NCBI GenBank assembly: GCA_017304945.1
Contig: JAFKLG010000078.1
Coordinates: 1-60,996, forward strand
Direction of reading: 5' to 3'
Source of the DNA: Rhodospirillales bacterium
GTDB lineage: Bacteria; Pseudomonadota; Alphaproteobacteria; Acetobacterales; Acetobacteraceae
Length of the DNA: 60,996 nt
Of this stretch, positions 38,378 to 47,565 are shown piece by piece. Within the stretch, counting starts at the first letter, position 1. Each line of letters opens with the position of its first letter. Below the pieces are notes generated by a model, which saw only the letters and a list, made by a program, of their open reading frames with translations, was not told the origin of the DNA and searched no databases. Both the position numbers and the translations under genes were made by a program.

Positions 38378-39160
38378 TCAGGCGGGCGCCCAGCCCGTCA
38401 TGACGGCGATGCGCAGTGTCGCCGGGAACCGTCCCTGCTTCTGCGGCAAGGCGGCCAGCGCGGCGGGGAACAGCGCACGCGGCGGCGTCGCCTGGGCGCG
38501 CAGGCGCACGGCATTGCTCTCCCCCGCCGCCCGCAGATCCGCCAGCAGCGCAAACGGGTCGGCATACAGCAGCTCGAGTTCCTCCTGGTCCGCGACGGGC
38601 AGGTGGAACCCGGCGCGTTGCAGCAGGTGCGCGCAGTCGCGCAGTTCCGGAAACGGCGAGACGCGCGGGGAGGCGCCGCCGGTCAGCTCCGCCTCCGTCT
38701 CGGTCAGCGCCGCCCGCAGCTCTCCCAGCGTGCCGAGCGCAGGGAGGCTGGCGAGCAGCAGTCCTTCCGGCTTCAGCGCGTGGCGGAGCTGGATCAGCGC
38801 GCCGGGCAGGTCGTTGACCCAGTGCAGCGACAGGCTGGCGACCACCAGGTCGAAACTCGCCGGTGCGAAGGGCAGGACCTCCTCGTCGGCCGCGACGGCG
38901 GGGGCCGGGTTGCGCGCCGCCATGGCCGGGGAGAGGTCGCAGCTCACGGTGTCGATGCCGCGGGCGCGCAGCAGCGGCGCCACCACGCCGCGACCGCCGA
39001 CGTCGAGCGCGCGGGTGAACGGCCGCGTCGTGTCGTCGAGCCGGTCGAGCAGGCGTTCGGCCGCGTCCTGCAGCAGGTCGGCCACCCGGTGCACCTGTGC
39101 GGCCGCGCGGTCGCGATGGCGCCGCACCGCCGCGCGGTCGAAGACGAGCATGGAGTCCAT
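38378..39160 (-). CDS. SAM-dependent methyltransferase (BioC/NDUFAF5-like)
   Basis: A 260-residue class I methyltransferase. ALDVGGRGVVAPLLRARG is motif I, CDLSPAMA the acidic strand 2 end, and VVASLSLHWVNDLPGAL is the segment seen in BioC and in the mitochondrial complex I factor NDUFAF5. Alphaproteobacteria usually have one such gene near comF, as here (comF is about 1.8 kb away on the other side of the rhodanese gene). The start is uncertain among three ATGs at 39151-39169; I use 39160. Divergent from the rhodanese gene. Confidence 0.82.
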   Translation of the reverse strand: MDSMLVFDRAAVRRHRDRAAAQVHRVADLLQDAAERLLDRLDDTTRPFTRALDVGGRGVVAPLLRARGIDTVSCDLSPAMAARNPAPAVAADEEVLPFAPASFDLVVASLSLHWVNDLPGALIQLRHALKPEGLLLASLPALGTLGELRAALTETEAELTGGASPRVSPFPELRDCAHLLQRAGFHLPVADQEELELLYADPFALLADLRAAGESNAVRLRAQATPPRALFPAALAALPQKQGRFPATLRIAVMTGWAPA

Positions 39161-39381
39161 GGCCGCCATGTGCGCTGCCGCCGAAGCGGGCGCAAGCCGA
39201 GGTCGGCCCGCGCACCGGACCCGTCCGTGCGCGAGCGGCACCGCGCGGCCATCTTCCCAGCTTCGCTCTGGCATTCCCCGAACGGCGTCCTGTCACTTCG
39301 CCGGCTCCGCTTTGCCATCCCGCGTCGCCACGCCTAGGGTTGCCGGCCATTCCCCGACCGCACAATCCAGACGAGGCATGC

Positions 39382-40980
39382 ATGCAGCTCATCGACGCCC
39401 CCACCCTGCGCGGCTGGATCGGCGACGGCGCCGAACTCGCATTGCTCGACGCCCGCGAGGATGGCGAGTTCGGCACCGGCCACTTGTTCTGGGCGGTTCC
39501 CTGTGGCCTCGCGCGCCGGGAAATCCGCGCCCGTGCCCTGCTGCCACGCCCCGGGGTGCGGGTCTGCTGCGTCGATGACGGGCGCGGGCTCGCGGAGCGG
39601 CTGGCGGAATGGCTCGAGAGCGTCGGCTACACCGACGTCTCCGTGCTACGGGGCGGCACCAAGGCCTGGGCGGAGGCCGGTTACGTTCTGTTCACCGGTG
39701 TGAACGTACCCTCGAAGGCGTTCGGCGAGTGGGTGGAGCACCACTACGGCACCGAGAGCGTGGATGCCCCCGAACTGAAGGCATGGATCGACAGCGGGCG
39801 CGACATGGTGGTGCTGGACAGCCGCACGCAGGAGGAATTCACCCGCATGTCGATCCCGACCGGGATCAGCGTGCCGGGGGGCGAGCTCGCCTACCGCATC
39901 GGCGACATCGCGCCCGACCCGAAGACGCTGGTGGTGGTGAACTGCGCCGGCCGCACCCGCTCCATCATGGGCGCGGAGAGCCTGCGTCGCGCCGGCATCC
40001 CCAACAAGGTCGTCGCGCTGCGCAATGGCACGATGGGCTGGGAACTCGCCGGCCTGCGCTGTGAGCGGGGCCGCACGGAGCGCTTCACGCCCGGCACGCC
40101 GAAGACCGCGGCGCAGGCGCTGCAGCGGGCGCAGGCCTTCGCCGAACAGTCGGGCGTCGGCGTGATCGGTCCGCTCGACCTCGACCGGTTCGAGGAGGAT
40201 CCGGACCGCACGCTCTACGTGCTCGACGTGCGTGATCCCACCGAGTTCCGCGCCGGCCACCGGCCGGGCAGCCGCAACGCGCCGGGCGGGCAGCTCGTGC
40301 AGGCGACGGATGGGTGGATCGGCGTGCGGAATGCACGCATCGTGCTGGTCGACGACACCGGCGTGCGGGCCCGCATGAGCGCGGCCTGGCTGCGGCAGAT
40401 GGGGCATCGCGACGTGTTCGTGGTGGACGGCGGGCTGGAGGCGATCCGCACCGGCGGAACGGCCCCCGTGCCGGTGCCGGAACTCGCGGCGCAGGTGGCC
40501 ATGATCGACGTGCCCGGCCTGGTGGCCCTGCTCGACAGCGGCGCCGGCACCGTGATCGTCGACCTCGCGCGCAGCATCGACTTCCGCGACGGACACATCC
40601 CCGGCGCGCTATGGGGCGTCCGTTCACGGCTTGAGGCGCTGGCCACGCCGCTGACCGCCGCGCGCCACGTGGTGGTGACCTCGCCCGACGGCGTGCTCGC
40701 GCGGCTCGCGGTGCCGGAGCTGCAGGGGCTCACCAAGGCCGAAGTGCGAGTGCTCGAGGGTGGGACGGAGGCGTGGCATGCCTTCGGCCGCCCCCTGGTC
40801 AAGGACCGCACCACCCCGGCCGACGAGGACTGCATCGACTTCTATCTCCGCCCCTACGACCGCAACGACGGGATCGAGGAGGCGATGCACGCCTATCTCT
40901 CCTGGGAGATCGACCTGGTGCACGAGATCGTCCGCGACGGGACCGTGCAGTTCGGCGTGGGAGAGTCGCACGCGGCCTGA
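39382..40980 (+). CDS. Four-domain rhodanese-like protein with one intact catalytic Cys
   Basis: A 532-residue protein of four rhodanese-like units (about 1-105, 125-230, 260-360, 372-475) plus a ~55-residue tail. The persulfide loop is intact only in unit 2: Cys188 in VVVNCAGRTRS. The equivalent positions are Asp65 in unit 1, Asp325 in unit 3 and Ser434 in unit 4, though units keep fold markers such as GHIPGA and GGTEAW. It may move sulfur from thiosulfate or persulfides, with the dead units as binding or structural modules. Similar multi-domain proteins sit beside cysteine dioxygenase in other proteobacteria; that gene is not here. It may be co-transcribed with comF. Confidence 0.88.
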   Translation: MQLIDAPTLRGWIGDGAELALLDAREDGEFGTGHLFWAVPCGLARREIRARALLPRPGVRVCCVDDGRGLAERLAEWLESVGYTDVSVLRGGTKAWAEAGYVLFTGVNVPSKAFGEWVEHHYGTESVDAPELKAWIDSGRDMVVLDSRTQEEFTRMSIPTGISVPGGELAYRIGDIAPDPKTLVVVNCAGRTRSIMGAESLRRAGIPNKVVALRNGTMGWELAGLRCERGRTERFTPGTPKTAAQALQRAQAFAEQSGVGVIGPLDLDRFEEDPDRTLYVLDVRDPTEFRAGHRPGSRNAPGGQLVQATDGWIGVRNARIVLVDDTGVRARMSAAWLRQMGHRDVFVVDGGLEAIRTGGTAPVPVPELAAQVAMIDVPGLVALLDSGAGTVIVDLARSIDFRDGHIPGALWGVRSRLEALATPLTAARHVVVTSPDGVLARLAVPELQGLTKAEVRVLEGGTEAWHAFGRPLVKDRTTPADEDCIDFYLRPYDRNDGIEEAMHAYLSWEIDLVHEIVRDGTVQFGVGESHAA

Positions 40981-41008
40981 CGGCGCCCCGCGCCGGGTCG
41001 CGGCCGTC

Positions 41009-41737
41009 CTGAGGCGGGGCGGCCAGGCGGCCCTCGATCTCCTGTTGCCCCCACGCTGCCTCGCCTGCGAGGCCCCGGTGCTGCGCCAGGGCATGCTCTG
41101 CGCCGACTGCTTCCGGGACACCGGCTTCATCGCCGCGCCGCTGTGCCTGCGCTGCGGCGTGCCGTTCGGCAGCGGCCCGAACCGGGTCTGCGGGGCCTGC
41201 CGCGCAAACCCGCCGGAGTACGACACCGCCCGCGCCGCGTTCCGCTACGACGCCGCCGGCCGTCGCCTCGTGCTGCCGCTGAAATACGCCGACCGGACCG
41301 AACTGGCGACGTTCCTCGCACCCCGGATGGCGCGGGCGGGCGCGGCGCTGCTCGACCGCGCGGACCTGCTGGTCCCGGTGCCGCTGCACCGGTGGCGGCT
41401 GTTCCGCCGCCGATACAACCAGGCCGCGCTGCTCGCCACGGCGCTGGCGCAGTGGAGCCATCGGCCCGCGCTCCTGGACGCGCTGCGCCGGACCCGCGCC
41501 ACTCAACCGCTCGGCGACCTGTCACCCGCCGCCCGCCGCGCCGCGCTGGCCGATGCCTTCGCGGTCGCCCCCCGCCATCTCGGGTCCCTGGCGCACAAGC
41601 GGGTGCTGCTGGTGGACGACGTGATGACCTCGGGGGCCACGGCCGAGGCCTGCGCCGAGGCGCTGCGCCGCGCCGGCGTCGCCGCGGTCGACGTGCTGAC
41701 CGCCGCGCGGGTGCCCGCGCCCGGCGCCGAAACCTGA
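41009..41737 (+). CDS. comF: ComF family phosphoribosyltransferase-like protein
   Basis: About 242 residues. The N-terminus has a double zinc-ribbon (CLACEAPVLRQGMLCADC and CLRCG...CGAC); the C-terminus has the PRPP-binding loop VLLVDDVMTSGATAEAC of the phosphoribosyltransferase fold, and VPLHRWRLFRRRYNQAALLA is the ComF signature. ComF proteins support DNA uptake or processing; the reaction is unclear. The start is not settled: no ATG or GTG fits, and the CTG at 41009 and TTG at 41045 are the nearest candidates. It may be translated by coupling to the rhodanese stop at 40980. Confidence 0.85.
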   Translation: MRRGGQAALDLLLPPRCLACEAPVLRQGMLCADCFRDTGFIAAPLCLRCGVPFGSGPNRVCGACRANPPEYDTARAAFRYDAAGRRLVLPLKYADRTELATFLAPRMARAGAALLDRADLLVPVPLHRWRLFRRRYNQAALLATALAQWSHRPALLDALRRTRATQPLGDLSPAARRAALADAFAVAPRHLGSLAHKRVLLVDDVMTSGATAEACAEALRRAGVAAVDVLTAARVPAPGAET

Positions 41738-41854
41738 CCGCTCCGGCGACGACATCCGGCTGCGCGCTTTCGGCAATCCGTTGACCGGCTGTTAACCAGT
41801 TTCGCCCGATTGTACCTCCGGAACATACGTCCGTAGGGCAAGGTCGGGACCGCC

Positions 41855-42817
41855 GTGAACCACATCGACATGCTGAACACGGGCATCATCGCTCGCCAGG
41901 GAGAGGCCGCGGATCCAGATCGGACCGCGCCGCGCACCCTGATCGTCACCGGCATCGCACGCTCCGGCACCAGCATGGTCGCGGGCATCCTGAAGGATGC
42001 CGGCGTGTTCATGGGCGAGGTGCTGCACGAGGTCGTGGACGAGGACGCGACCATGCTCCAGCTCCTGCAGTCCCGCGACCTTTCGGCCCTGAAGCACCTG
42101 ATCGCGGCACGCGATGCCGCGCGGCCCGTCTGGGGATTCAAGATCCCCAACCTGCACGCCTTCCTCCGCGCCGAGGAGGTCGGGCTGTTCCGCAACCCGC
42201 GCCTGGTCGTGATCTATCGCGACCCGGTGGCAGTCGCCGTGCGCAATGCGCTGTCGGAGCATTTCGCCGAGATGCAGGCGCTGGTGGCGGCGACCAACGC
42301 CGCCTTCGCCCTGGCCCGCTTCGTGGAATGCTCTGGCGTGCCGGTGCTGCTGCTCAGCTACGAGAAGGCGCTGAGCTTCCCGCATTTGACGATCGACCAC
42401 CTGCTGTCGTTCTGCGGCCTCACCGTCGACCAGGCCACCCGCAACCGCCTGTTCCGGCGGGTGCAGCCAAACCGCGAGGAGTACCTGGACCGCGCGCGCC
42501 GCACCTATGCCGGGGCGATCGACGGCATGTTCGGCCAGGAGCTGCGGGGCTGGTGCGCCGAGGACGGGCGCGTGGCGCCCGTCGCGCTGGAGCTCTGGGC
42601 GGACGGGATCATGCTCGACCAGTTCGTCGCCGACTCCCCGCGCGAGGACCTCCAGCGGCTCGGCATCGGCAACGGCAATCACGGGTTCAGCTGCGACCTG
42701 CGCCGCTTCGGCTTGTCGCCCGAGGCGGTGATCAGCGTCCGGGTCGCGCGTCGCGTGCTGATGCTGCGCAACAGCGGGACGGCGTTGGGAGCGTTACCGG
42801 TCCTCGGCAAGTCGTAG
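41855..42817 (+). CDS. Sulfotransferase-family protein with a C-terminal accessory domain
   Basis: A 320-residue protein. The N-terminal ~200 residues fit a PAPS-dependent sulfotransferase: the phosphosulfate loop VTGIARSGTSMVAGIL and the 3'-phosphate site VVIYRDPVAVAVRN. The last ~80 residues (ELRGWCAEDGRVAPVALELWADG onwards, ending GNHGFSCDLRRF) look like the small beta domain often appended to glycan-modifying enzymes in alphaproteobacteria. It starts at GTG; an ATG 5 codons on is possible. It probably sulfates or recognises a surface glycan or lipid (inference). Confidence 0.75.
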   Translation: MNHIDMLNTGIIARQGEAADPDRTAPRTLIVTGIARSGTSMVAGILKDAGVFMGEVLHEVVDEDATMLQLLQSRDLSALKHLIAARDAARPVWGFKIPNLHAFLRAEEVGLFRNPRLVVIYRDPVAVAVRNALSEHFAEMQALVAATNAAFALARFVECSGVPVLLLSYEKALSFPHLTIDHLLSFCGLTVDQATRNRLFRRVQPNREEYLDRARRTYAGAIDGMFGQELRGWCAEDGRVAPVALELWADGIMLDQFVADSPREDLQRLGIGNGNHGFSCDLRRFGLSPEAVISVRVARRVLMLRNSGTALGALPVLGKS

Positions 42818-42832
42818 CGTGCAGGGGCTCTC

Positions 42833-42877
42833 GCCCAGCGCCCGGCAGGGCGTCGTCTGCCCAGTGCCCGGCAGGGC
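42833..42877. repeat. Short direct repeat after the sulfotransferase gene
   Basis: Two copies of GCCCAG(C/T)GCCCGGCAGGGC, at 42833-42851 and 42859-42877, differing at one base, with a 7-base spacer. Each half contains GCCCGGC-AGGGC dyad character. They lie between convergent genes and could form a terminator-like structure. Confidence 0.5.
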
Positions 42878-42914
42878 TCAGCGCGCAGTCCCGCCATGAC
42901 CGCCGGGGCGCGCC

Positions 42915-43838
42915 TTACCCCAGCGCGGCAAGTCGCCGCTGCAGCCGCGCGAGCAGGAACGCGATATCGGCGAGATCGTCCCGGGTCAGCCGCGCACCAG
43001 GCCGGCGTTGCGCCGCGCAGCTCAACGCCCCCCGCTCGGTCAGCACGTGCTTGCGCACCGCGAGCCCCAGGCCGGGCTGCTGCTCGTAGCGCACCAGCGG
43101 CAGGTAGGCGTCGAACACATCCGCCGCGCGCTCCACATCGCCGGCCTGGTGGGCGCGGATCACGTCCCGCATCATCTCGGGGAAGGCAAAGCCGGTCATC
43201 GCGCCATCGGCGCCGCGGCGCAGCTCGTCCGGCAGGAACAGCCCGCCATTGCCGGTGAGGATCGGCACCCGCCGCATTCCCTCGGCCTCGGCGGCGCGCA
43301 GCCAGGACAGCTTGTCGAGCCCCGGCCAGTCCTCATGCTTCAGCATCGCGCAGGACGGCAGGGTATCGATGATCCGGCGGATCACCTCGGGCGCCATGGT
43401 CACGCCGGTGCCTTGCGGATAGTCCTGCAGCACGAAGGGCGTGTCCCCCAGCAGCTCCGCCACGGCCGCGTAATGGCGCAGGACCGCCGCATCGCCGCGC
43501 AGCGTTCCGGGCGGCGCGACCATCACGCCGGCGGCGCCCGCGTCCATGACCGCGGCGGCCAGCGCCTGCATGGCGGCAAAACCCGAGGATGGAACGCCGA
43601 ACACCACCGGCACCTGCCCGTTCACCGCCTCCAGCACCGCGTGGGCGACCTGCAGCGCCTCCGCCTCGGTCAGCTTGGACGCCTCGCCCATCATGCCGAG
43701 AACGGTCAGGCCCTGGACCTCGCGCGCCAGGAAGAAGTCCACCATGCGGGGAATGTCGTCGAGCGCGAGCGCCCCGTCCTCGCGGAACGGGGTGGGGGCG
43801 ATGACGTAGACGCCGGCAGCGTCCGGGGTGAGGCGCAT
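42915..43838 (-). CDS. Dihydrodipicolinate synthase/N-acetylneuraminate lyase family protein
   Basis: A 307-residue TIM-barrel lyase or synthase. The Schiff-base lysine is Lys167 (CAMLKHEDW) and the partner tyrosine is Tyr140 (VLQDYPQG). The substrate loop reads LGMMGEASKLT rather than the GTTGE of true lysine-pathway DapA, so this is probably a catabolic aldolase for a sugar acid, hydroxyproline or similar compound rather than DapA; the substrate is open. It is 15 bases downstream of the phosphatase gene on the same strand, probably co-transcribed. Confidence 0.83.
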   Translation of the reverse strand: MRLTPDAAGVYVIAPTPFREDGALALDDIPRMVDFFLAREVQGLTVLGMMGEASKLTEAEALQVAHAVLEAVNGQVPVVFGVPSSGFAAMQALAAAVMDAGAAGVMVAPPGTLRGDAAVLRHYAAVAELLGDTPFVLQDYPQGTGVTMAPEVIRRIIDTLPSCAMLKHEDWPGLDKLSWLRAAEAEGMRRVPILTGNGGLFLPDELRRGADGAMTGFAFPEMMRDVIRAHQAGDVERAADVFDAYLPLVRYEQQPGLGLAVRKHVLTERGALSCAAQRRPGARLTRDDLADIAFLLARLQRRLAALG

Positions 43839-43853
43839 CGGGGCTCTCCGAGA

Positions 43854-44603
43854 TCAGCGATGGGCGATCGACACCGGTTCGTGCACCGGATCGGCGGTGA
43901 GGAAGCCCAGCGTGTCGGCCTCCAGCACCAGGCAGGTCAATTGGCCGCCGAACACCGCGCCGGTGTCGATGGCGATGCGATTGTGGCGGATCACCGGCTG
44001 CTTCACCGGCGTGTGGCCATGCACGACGACGGCGCCGAAATCCGCCTCGGAATAGAGGAAGGGCTGGCGCATGCGCAGCATGTCGTCGCGCGCCTGGCCA
44101 TCGAGCGGCACGCCCGGCCTGATCCCGGCATGCACGAAGGCGTAGCCGCCCTCCCGGTGCATGAGGCCGAGCCCGTGGAGGAAGGTGAGATGGGTGTCGG
44201 GGATGGCGGCGCGCCAGCCCTCACGGGGTGAGTCGGGATCGACGCCGTAGCTCTCCAGCGTCGGGCGGCCACCGGCGAACAGCCAGTCGGTGGCGGCGGC
44301 GCGTTCCCCGGCCAGCGCCTCCATCATCGTGTTCTCGTGGTTGCCGAGGAGGTTGACGGTGGGCACGCCGGGAATTGGCGGCCCGCCGACCAACCGCGCG
44401 ATGACCCCCTGCGTGTCGGGACCGCGGTCGACGTAGTCGCCGATATGCAGCAGCAGCGGATCGGCGATCGGGCGCGCGGTGAGATCGGCGGCGATCGTGG
44501 CATGCAGGGCGGCGAGCTGGTCGGCGCAGCCATGCACGTCGCCGATCGCGTAGACCCGCCGGCCAGGCGGCAGGCTGGCCGGGGCAGGGGAAAGTTCAAT
44601 CAT
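43854..44603 (-). CDS. Metallophosphoesterase (PPP-type serine/threonine phosphatase-like)
   Basis: A 249-residue enzyme with the full two-metal set: GDVHG near residue 21, GDYVDRG, GNHE, and VVHGHTP. It resembles bacterial PrpA/ApaH-type phosphatases, which dephosphorylate proteins or diadenosine polyphosphates; specificity cannot be told. The ATG is complementary to 44601-44603. It is divergent from the glycosyltransferase gene and upstream of the DapA-like gene. Confidence 0.87.
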   Translation of the reverse strand: MIELSPAPASLPPGRRVYAIGDVHGCADQLAALHATIAADLTARPIADPLLLHIGDYVDRGPDTQGVIARLVGGPPIPGVPTVNLLGNHENTMMEALAGERAAATDWLFAGGRPTLESYGVDPDSPREGWRAAIPDTHLTFLHGLGLMHREGGYAFVHAGIRPGVPLDGQARDDMLRMRQPFLYSEADFGAVVVHGHTPVKQPVIRHNRIAIDTGAVFGGQLTCLVLEADTLGFLTADPVHEPVSIAHR

Positions 44604-44720
44604 CCGGCAAGGTTACGGGCTGCGATCGGGCTCTGGCTAGACACACACCGCCCGCTCGGCGCCCCGCTCGCCGCCTCCCGCCCGCTTGCCCCGGTCGCGT
44701 CGCCCCGGCATGCAGATGGC

Positions 44721-45878
44721 ATGAGCGCGCCGCCCACCGTCCTGGTCTATCGCGACCGCATCGTGCCGCCCTCGGAGGCGCAGTTCATGCGGCGCCAGTA
44801 TCTGGGGTTCACACGGCTCGCGCCGGTCTGGGTCGGCACCCGGACCGATCGTGGTCTGGAGGCTCTCGGCGTCCAGCCCGTGATCCTGGGCGGGCCCGTG
44901 GCGCGGGCGCTGTTCAAGCTGTGCGGCCGGGTGCCGGGCCTGGAGCGCCTGCGCGGCCTGAACCCGCGGATCGTGCATGCCCAATTCGGCCGCGGCGGAG
45001 CACTCGCGCTGCCGATCGCTCGCGCGTTGGGCGTGCCGCTGGTGGTCACCTTCCATGGCGGGGATGCGACCAAGCAGACGCATTACCGCCGCCGGCTGAT
45101 CCCGACGCTATATCAGCGCCGCCTGCCCGCGCTGCAGCGGGAGGCGGCAGCCTTCGTCTGCGTCTCGGACTTCATCCGCGACACGCTGCTCGCGCGCGGC
45201 TTTCCGGCCGAGAAGCTGGTCGTGCTGCGCAACGGCGTGGATTTGCCGCCCGAGGACCCGGCATCGCCCGCGACGGAGGGGCCGCCTGGCGCGCATCCGG
45301 CGTCTGCCGACCGGCCGTCCGACGCCGCCTCGTCCGATCCGCCCTACCTCCTGTTCGTCGGACGGCTCGTGCCCAAGAAGGGGCTGGGGGACCTGCTTGC
45401 GGCGCTTGCGCGGTTGGGAGAGGCGGCGCCCGCCCTCATGGTGATCGGGGAAGGGCCCGAGGAGGCCACCCTGCGTGCCCAGGCGTCCGACCGGGTCCGC
45501 TTCCTGGGCTGGCAGGACAATCGGGCGGTGCGGCGCTGGATGCGCGGGGCGCTCGCCCTCTGCGTGCCCAGCGTGACCGCGGCCAGCGGCGATTCCGAGG
45601 GCCTGCCGACCGTGGCGATCGAAGCCATGAGCGAGGGCGTCCCGGTGATCGGCACCCGCCATGCCGGCATCGTGGAGGCGGTGGTGGACGGGGAGACCGG
45701 CCTGCTCGTGCCGCAGGCCGACCCGGCGGCTCTGGCGGCCGCGATCGCCACCCTGTGCGCCGATCCGGCCCGCCGACATGCCATGGGGGCGGCGGGGCGA
45801 CGGCGCGTTCGTGCCGACTTCGACGCCATGACGCAGTCCCGCAAGCTCGAGGACCTGCTGCTCAGCCTGGCGCGCTGA
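44721..45878 (+). CDS. Glycosyltransferase, GT4 family
   Basis: A 385-residue GT-B fold enzyme. The N-terminal half has VVTFHGGD and [10 protein letters not shown], the hinge has [13 protein letters not shown], and [20 protein letters not shown] is the E-x7-E donor site of GT4 enzymes that use nucleotide sugars. A 20-odd residue Pro/Ala/Ser-rich insert lies just before the C-terminal domain. No signal or membrane segment; likely cytoplasmic and active on surface glycans. It stands apart from polysaccharide operons. Confidence 0.88.
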   Translation: MSAPPTVLVYRDRIVPPSEAQFMRRQYLGFTRLAPVWVGTRTDRGLEALGVQPVILGGPVARALFKLCGRVPGLERLRGLNPRIVHAQFGRGGALALPIARALGVPLVVTFHGGDATKQTHYRRRLIPTLYQRRLPALQREAAAFVCVSDFIRDTLLARGFPAEKLVVLRNGVDLPPEDPASPATEGPPGAHPASADRPSDAASSDPPYLLFVGRLVPKKGLGDLLAALARLGEAAPALMVIGEGPEEATLRAQASDRVRFLGWQDNRAVRRWMRGALALCVPSVTAASGDSEGLPTVAIEAMSEGVPVIGTRHAGIVEAVVDGETGLLVPQADPAALAAAIATLCADPARRHAMGAAGRRRVRADFDAMTQSRKLEDLLLSLAR

Positions 45879-45954
45879 TCGGGTCGCTGGCCGCCAGTGG
45901 GCGCGCGTCGATCTTTTCGCGGCACCGCCTCCACTGCGGCGAGGCGGCCGGCGA

Positions 45955-47529
45955 TCAGTGCCGGAAGTGGCGCATCCCCGTGAACACCATGGCGATGCCT
46001 GCTTCGTCCGCGGCGGCGATCACCTCGGCGTCGCGCATCGAGCCGCCCGGCTGGATCACCGCCGTGGCACCGGCCGCCACCGCCGCCTGCAGGCCATCCG
46101 CGAAGGGGAAGAACGCGTCGGAGGCGACGACGCTGCCCTCCGCCAGCCGACCCGGCAGGCCGGCGGCCTTGGCGGCCTCCTCGCTCTTCCAGGCGGCGAT
46201 GCGGGCGCTGTCGACCCGGCTCATCTGGCCGGCGCCGATGCCGACCGTCGCACCGCCCTTCGCGTAGATGATCGCGTTCGACTTCACGTGCTTGCAGACG
46301 CGGAAGGCGAACAGCAGGTCGGCCAGCTCCGCCTCCGTGGGGGCGCGCTTCGTCACGCATTTCAGGTCGGACGCGGCGATCCGCCCGGCATCGCGGGTCT
46401 GTGCCAGGAAGCCGCCGGACACGCTGCGGAAGGTCAGCCCGGGGGCGGCCGGGTCGGGCAGGCCGCCGGTCAGCAGCAGGCGCAGGTTCTTCTTGCGCGA
46501 CAGCGCCGCCTTCGCCGCGTCGTCGGCATCGGGGGCGATGATCACCTCGGAGAAGATCGCCGCGATCTTCTCGGCGGTGGCACCGTCCAGGGTGCGGTTC
46601 ACCGCGATGATGCCGCCGAAGGCGGAGACCGGGTCGCAGCGCAGCGCGAGGTCCCAGGCCTCGGCCAGCGTCGCGGCGGAGGCGACGCCGCAGGGGTTGG
46701 CGTGCTTGATGATGGCGACGGTCGGCGCCTCGAACTCGGCGACGCACTCGAAGGCGGCGTCGGTGTCGTTGAGGTTGTTGTAGGACAGTTCCTTGCCCTG
46801 CACCTGGGTCGCCGTCGCGACGCCCTTGCGGTCCCCGGTGACGTAGAAGCCGGCGGCCTGGTGCGGGTTCTCGCCGTAGCGCAGGGTCTGGCGCAGCGTG
46901 CCGGCGACCGAGAGGCGCTGCGGGAACGTCTCCTGCCGCTGGTCGGCGAACCAGGTCGCGATCGCGCTGTCATAGGCCGCGGTGCGGGCATAGGCCTCAC
47001 CGGCCAGCCGCCGGCGCAGCGCGAGCGTGGTGCCGCCATGCGCCTGGATCTCGGCCAGGGCCGTCTCGTACTGCGCGGGATCGGTCAGGATCGTCACGAA
47101 GTCATGGTTCTTGGCCGCGGCGCGGATCAGCGCGGGGCCGCCGATATCGATGTTCTCGATGCAATCCTCGGCGGGCGCACCCTTCGCGACGGTCGCCTCG
47201 AACGGGTAGAGGTTCACCGCGACCAGATCGATCGGCGCGATCGCATGACGCTCCATCTGCGCGACATGCGCGGGAAGGTCGCGGCGGCCGAGGATGCCGC
47301 CATGGATCTGCGGCACCAGGGTCTTCACGCGGCCGTCCAGGATTTCGGGGAAGCCGGTGTGGTCCGACACCTCGACCACCGGGATGCCGGCCTCGCGCAG
47401 GGCGCGCGCCGACCCGCCGGTGGACAGGATCTCCGCGCCATGCGCGACCAGCGCCTGCGCCAGCGGCAACAGTCCGCCCTTGTCGGAGACGGAGATCAGC
47501 GCGCGGCGGATGGGAACGATGTCGGTCAT
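45955..47529 (-). CDS. purH: Bifunctional AICAR transformylase/IMP cyclohydrolase
   Basis: The last two steps of IMP synthesis. It has 524 residues, the standard length. The N-terminal IMP cyclohydrolase domain begins [13 protein letters not shown] and includes [16 protein letters not shown] and HGGILGRRD; the transformylase domain holds [13 protein letters not shown], whose Lys-His pair is catalytic. The gene is the last of the rsmB-rpe-heparinase-glycosyltransferase-purH string, 36 bases after the glycosyltransferase. Confidence 0.98.
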   Translation of the reverse strand: MTDIVPIRRALISVSDKGGLLPLAQALVAHGAEILSTGGSARALREAGIPVVEVSDHTGFPEILDGRVKTLVPQIHGGILGRRDLPAHVAQMERHAIAPIDLVAVNLYPFEATVAKGAPAEDCIENIDIGGPALIRAAAKNHDFVTILTDPAQYETALAEIQAHGGTTLALRRRLAGEAYARTAAYDSAIATWFADQRQETFPQRLSVAGTLRQTLRYGENPHQAAGFYVTGDRKGVATATQVQGKELSYNNLNDTDAAFECVAEFEAPTVAIIKHANPCGVASAATLAEAWDLALRCDPVSAFGGIIAVNRTLDGATAEKIAAIFSEVIIAPDADDAAKAALSRKKNLRLLLTGGLPDPAAPGLTFRSVSGGFLAQTRDAGRIAASDLKCVTKRAPTEAELADLLFAFRVCKHVKSNAIIYAKGGATVGIGAGQMSRVDSARIAAWKSEEAAKAAGLPGRLAEGSVVASDAFFPFADGLQAAVAAGATAVIQPGGSMRDAEVIAAADEAGIAMVFTGMRHFRH

Positions 47530-47565
47530 GGCAGCACCCAGGTGGCGATGCGGCGCGGCTTAGAC

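Noticed and set aside
35483..39337. A 1284-codon + strand frame opposite the hybrid kinase
   Set aside because: Composition is shadow-like, and the kinase on the other strand is unambiguous.
42915..43838. True dapA (lysine pathway)
   Set aside because: The GTTGE motif is replaced by LGMMGEAS, and the gene is not in a lysine or peptidoglycan operon, so a catabolic family member is more likely.
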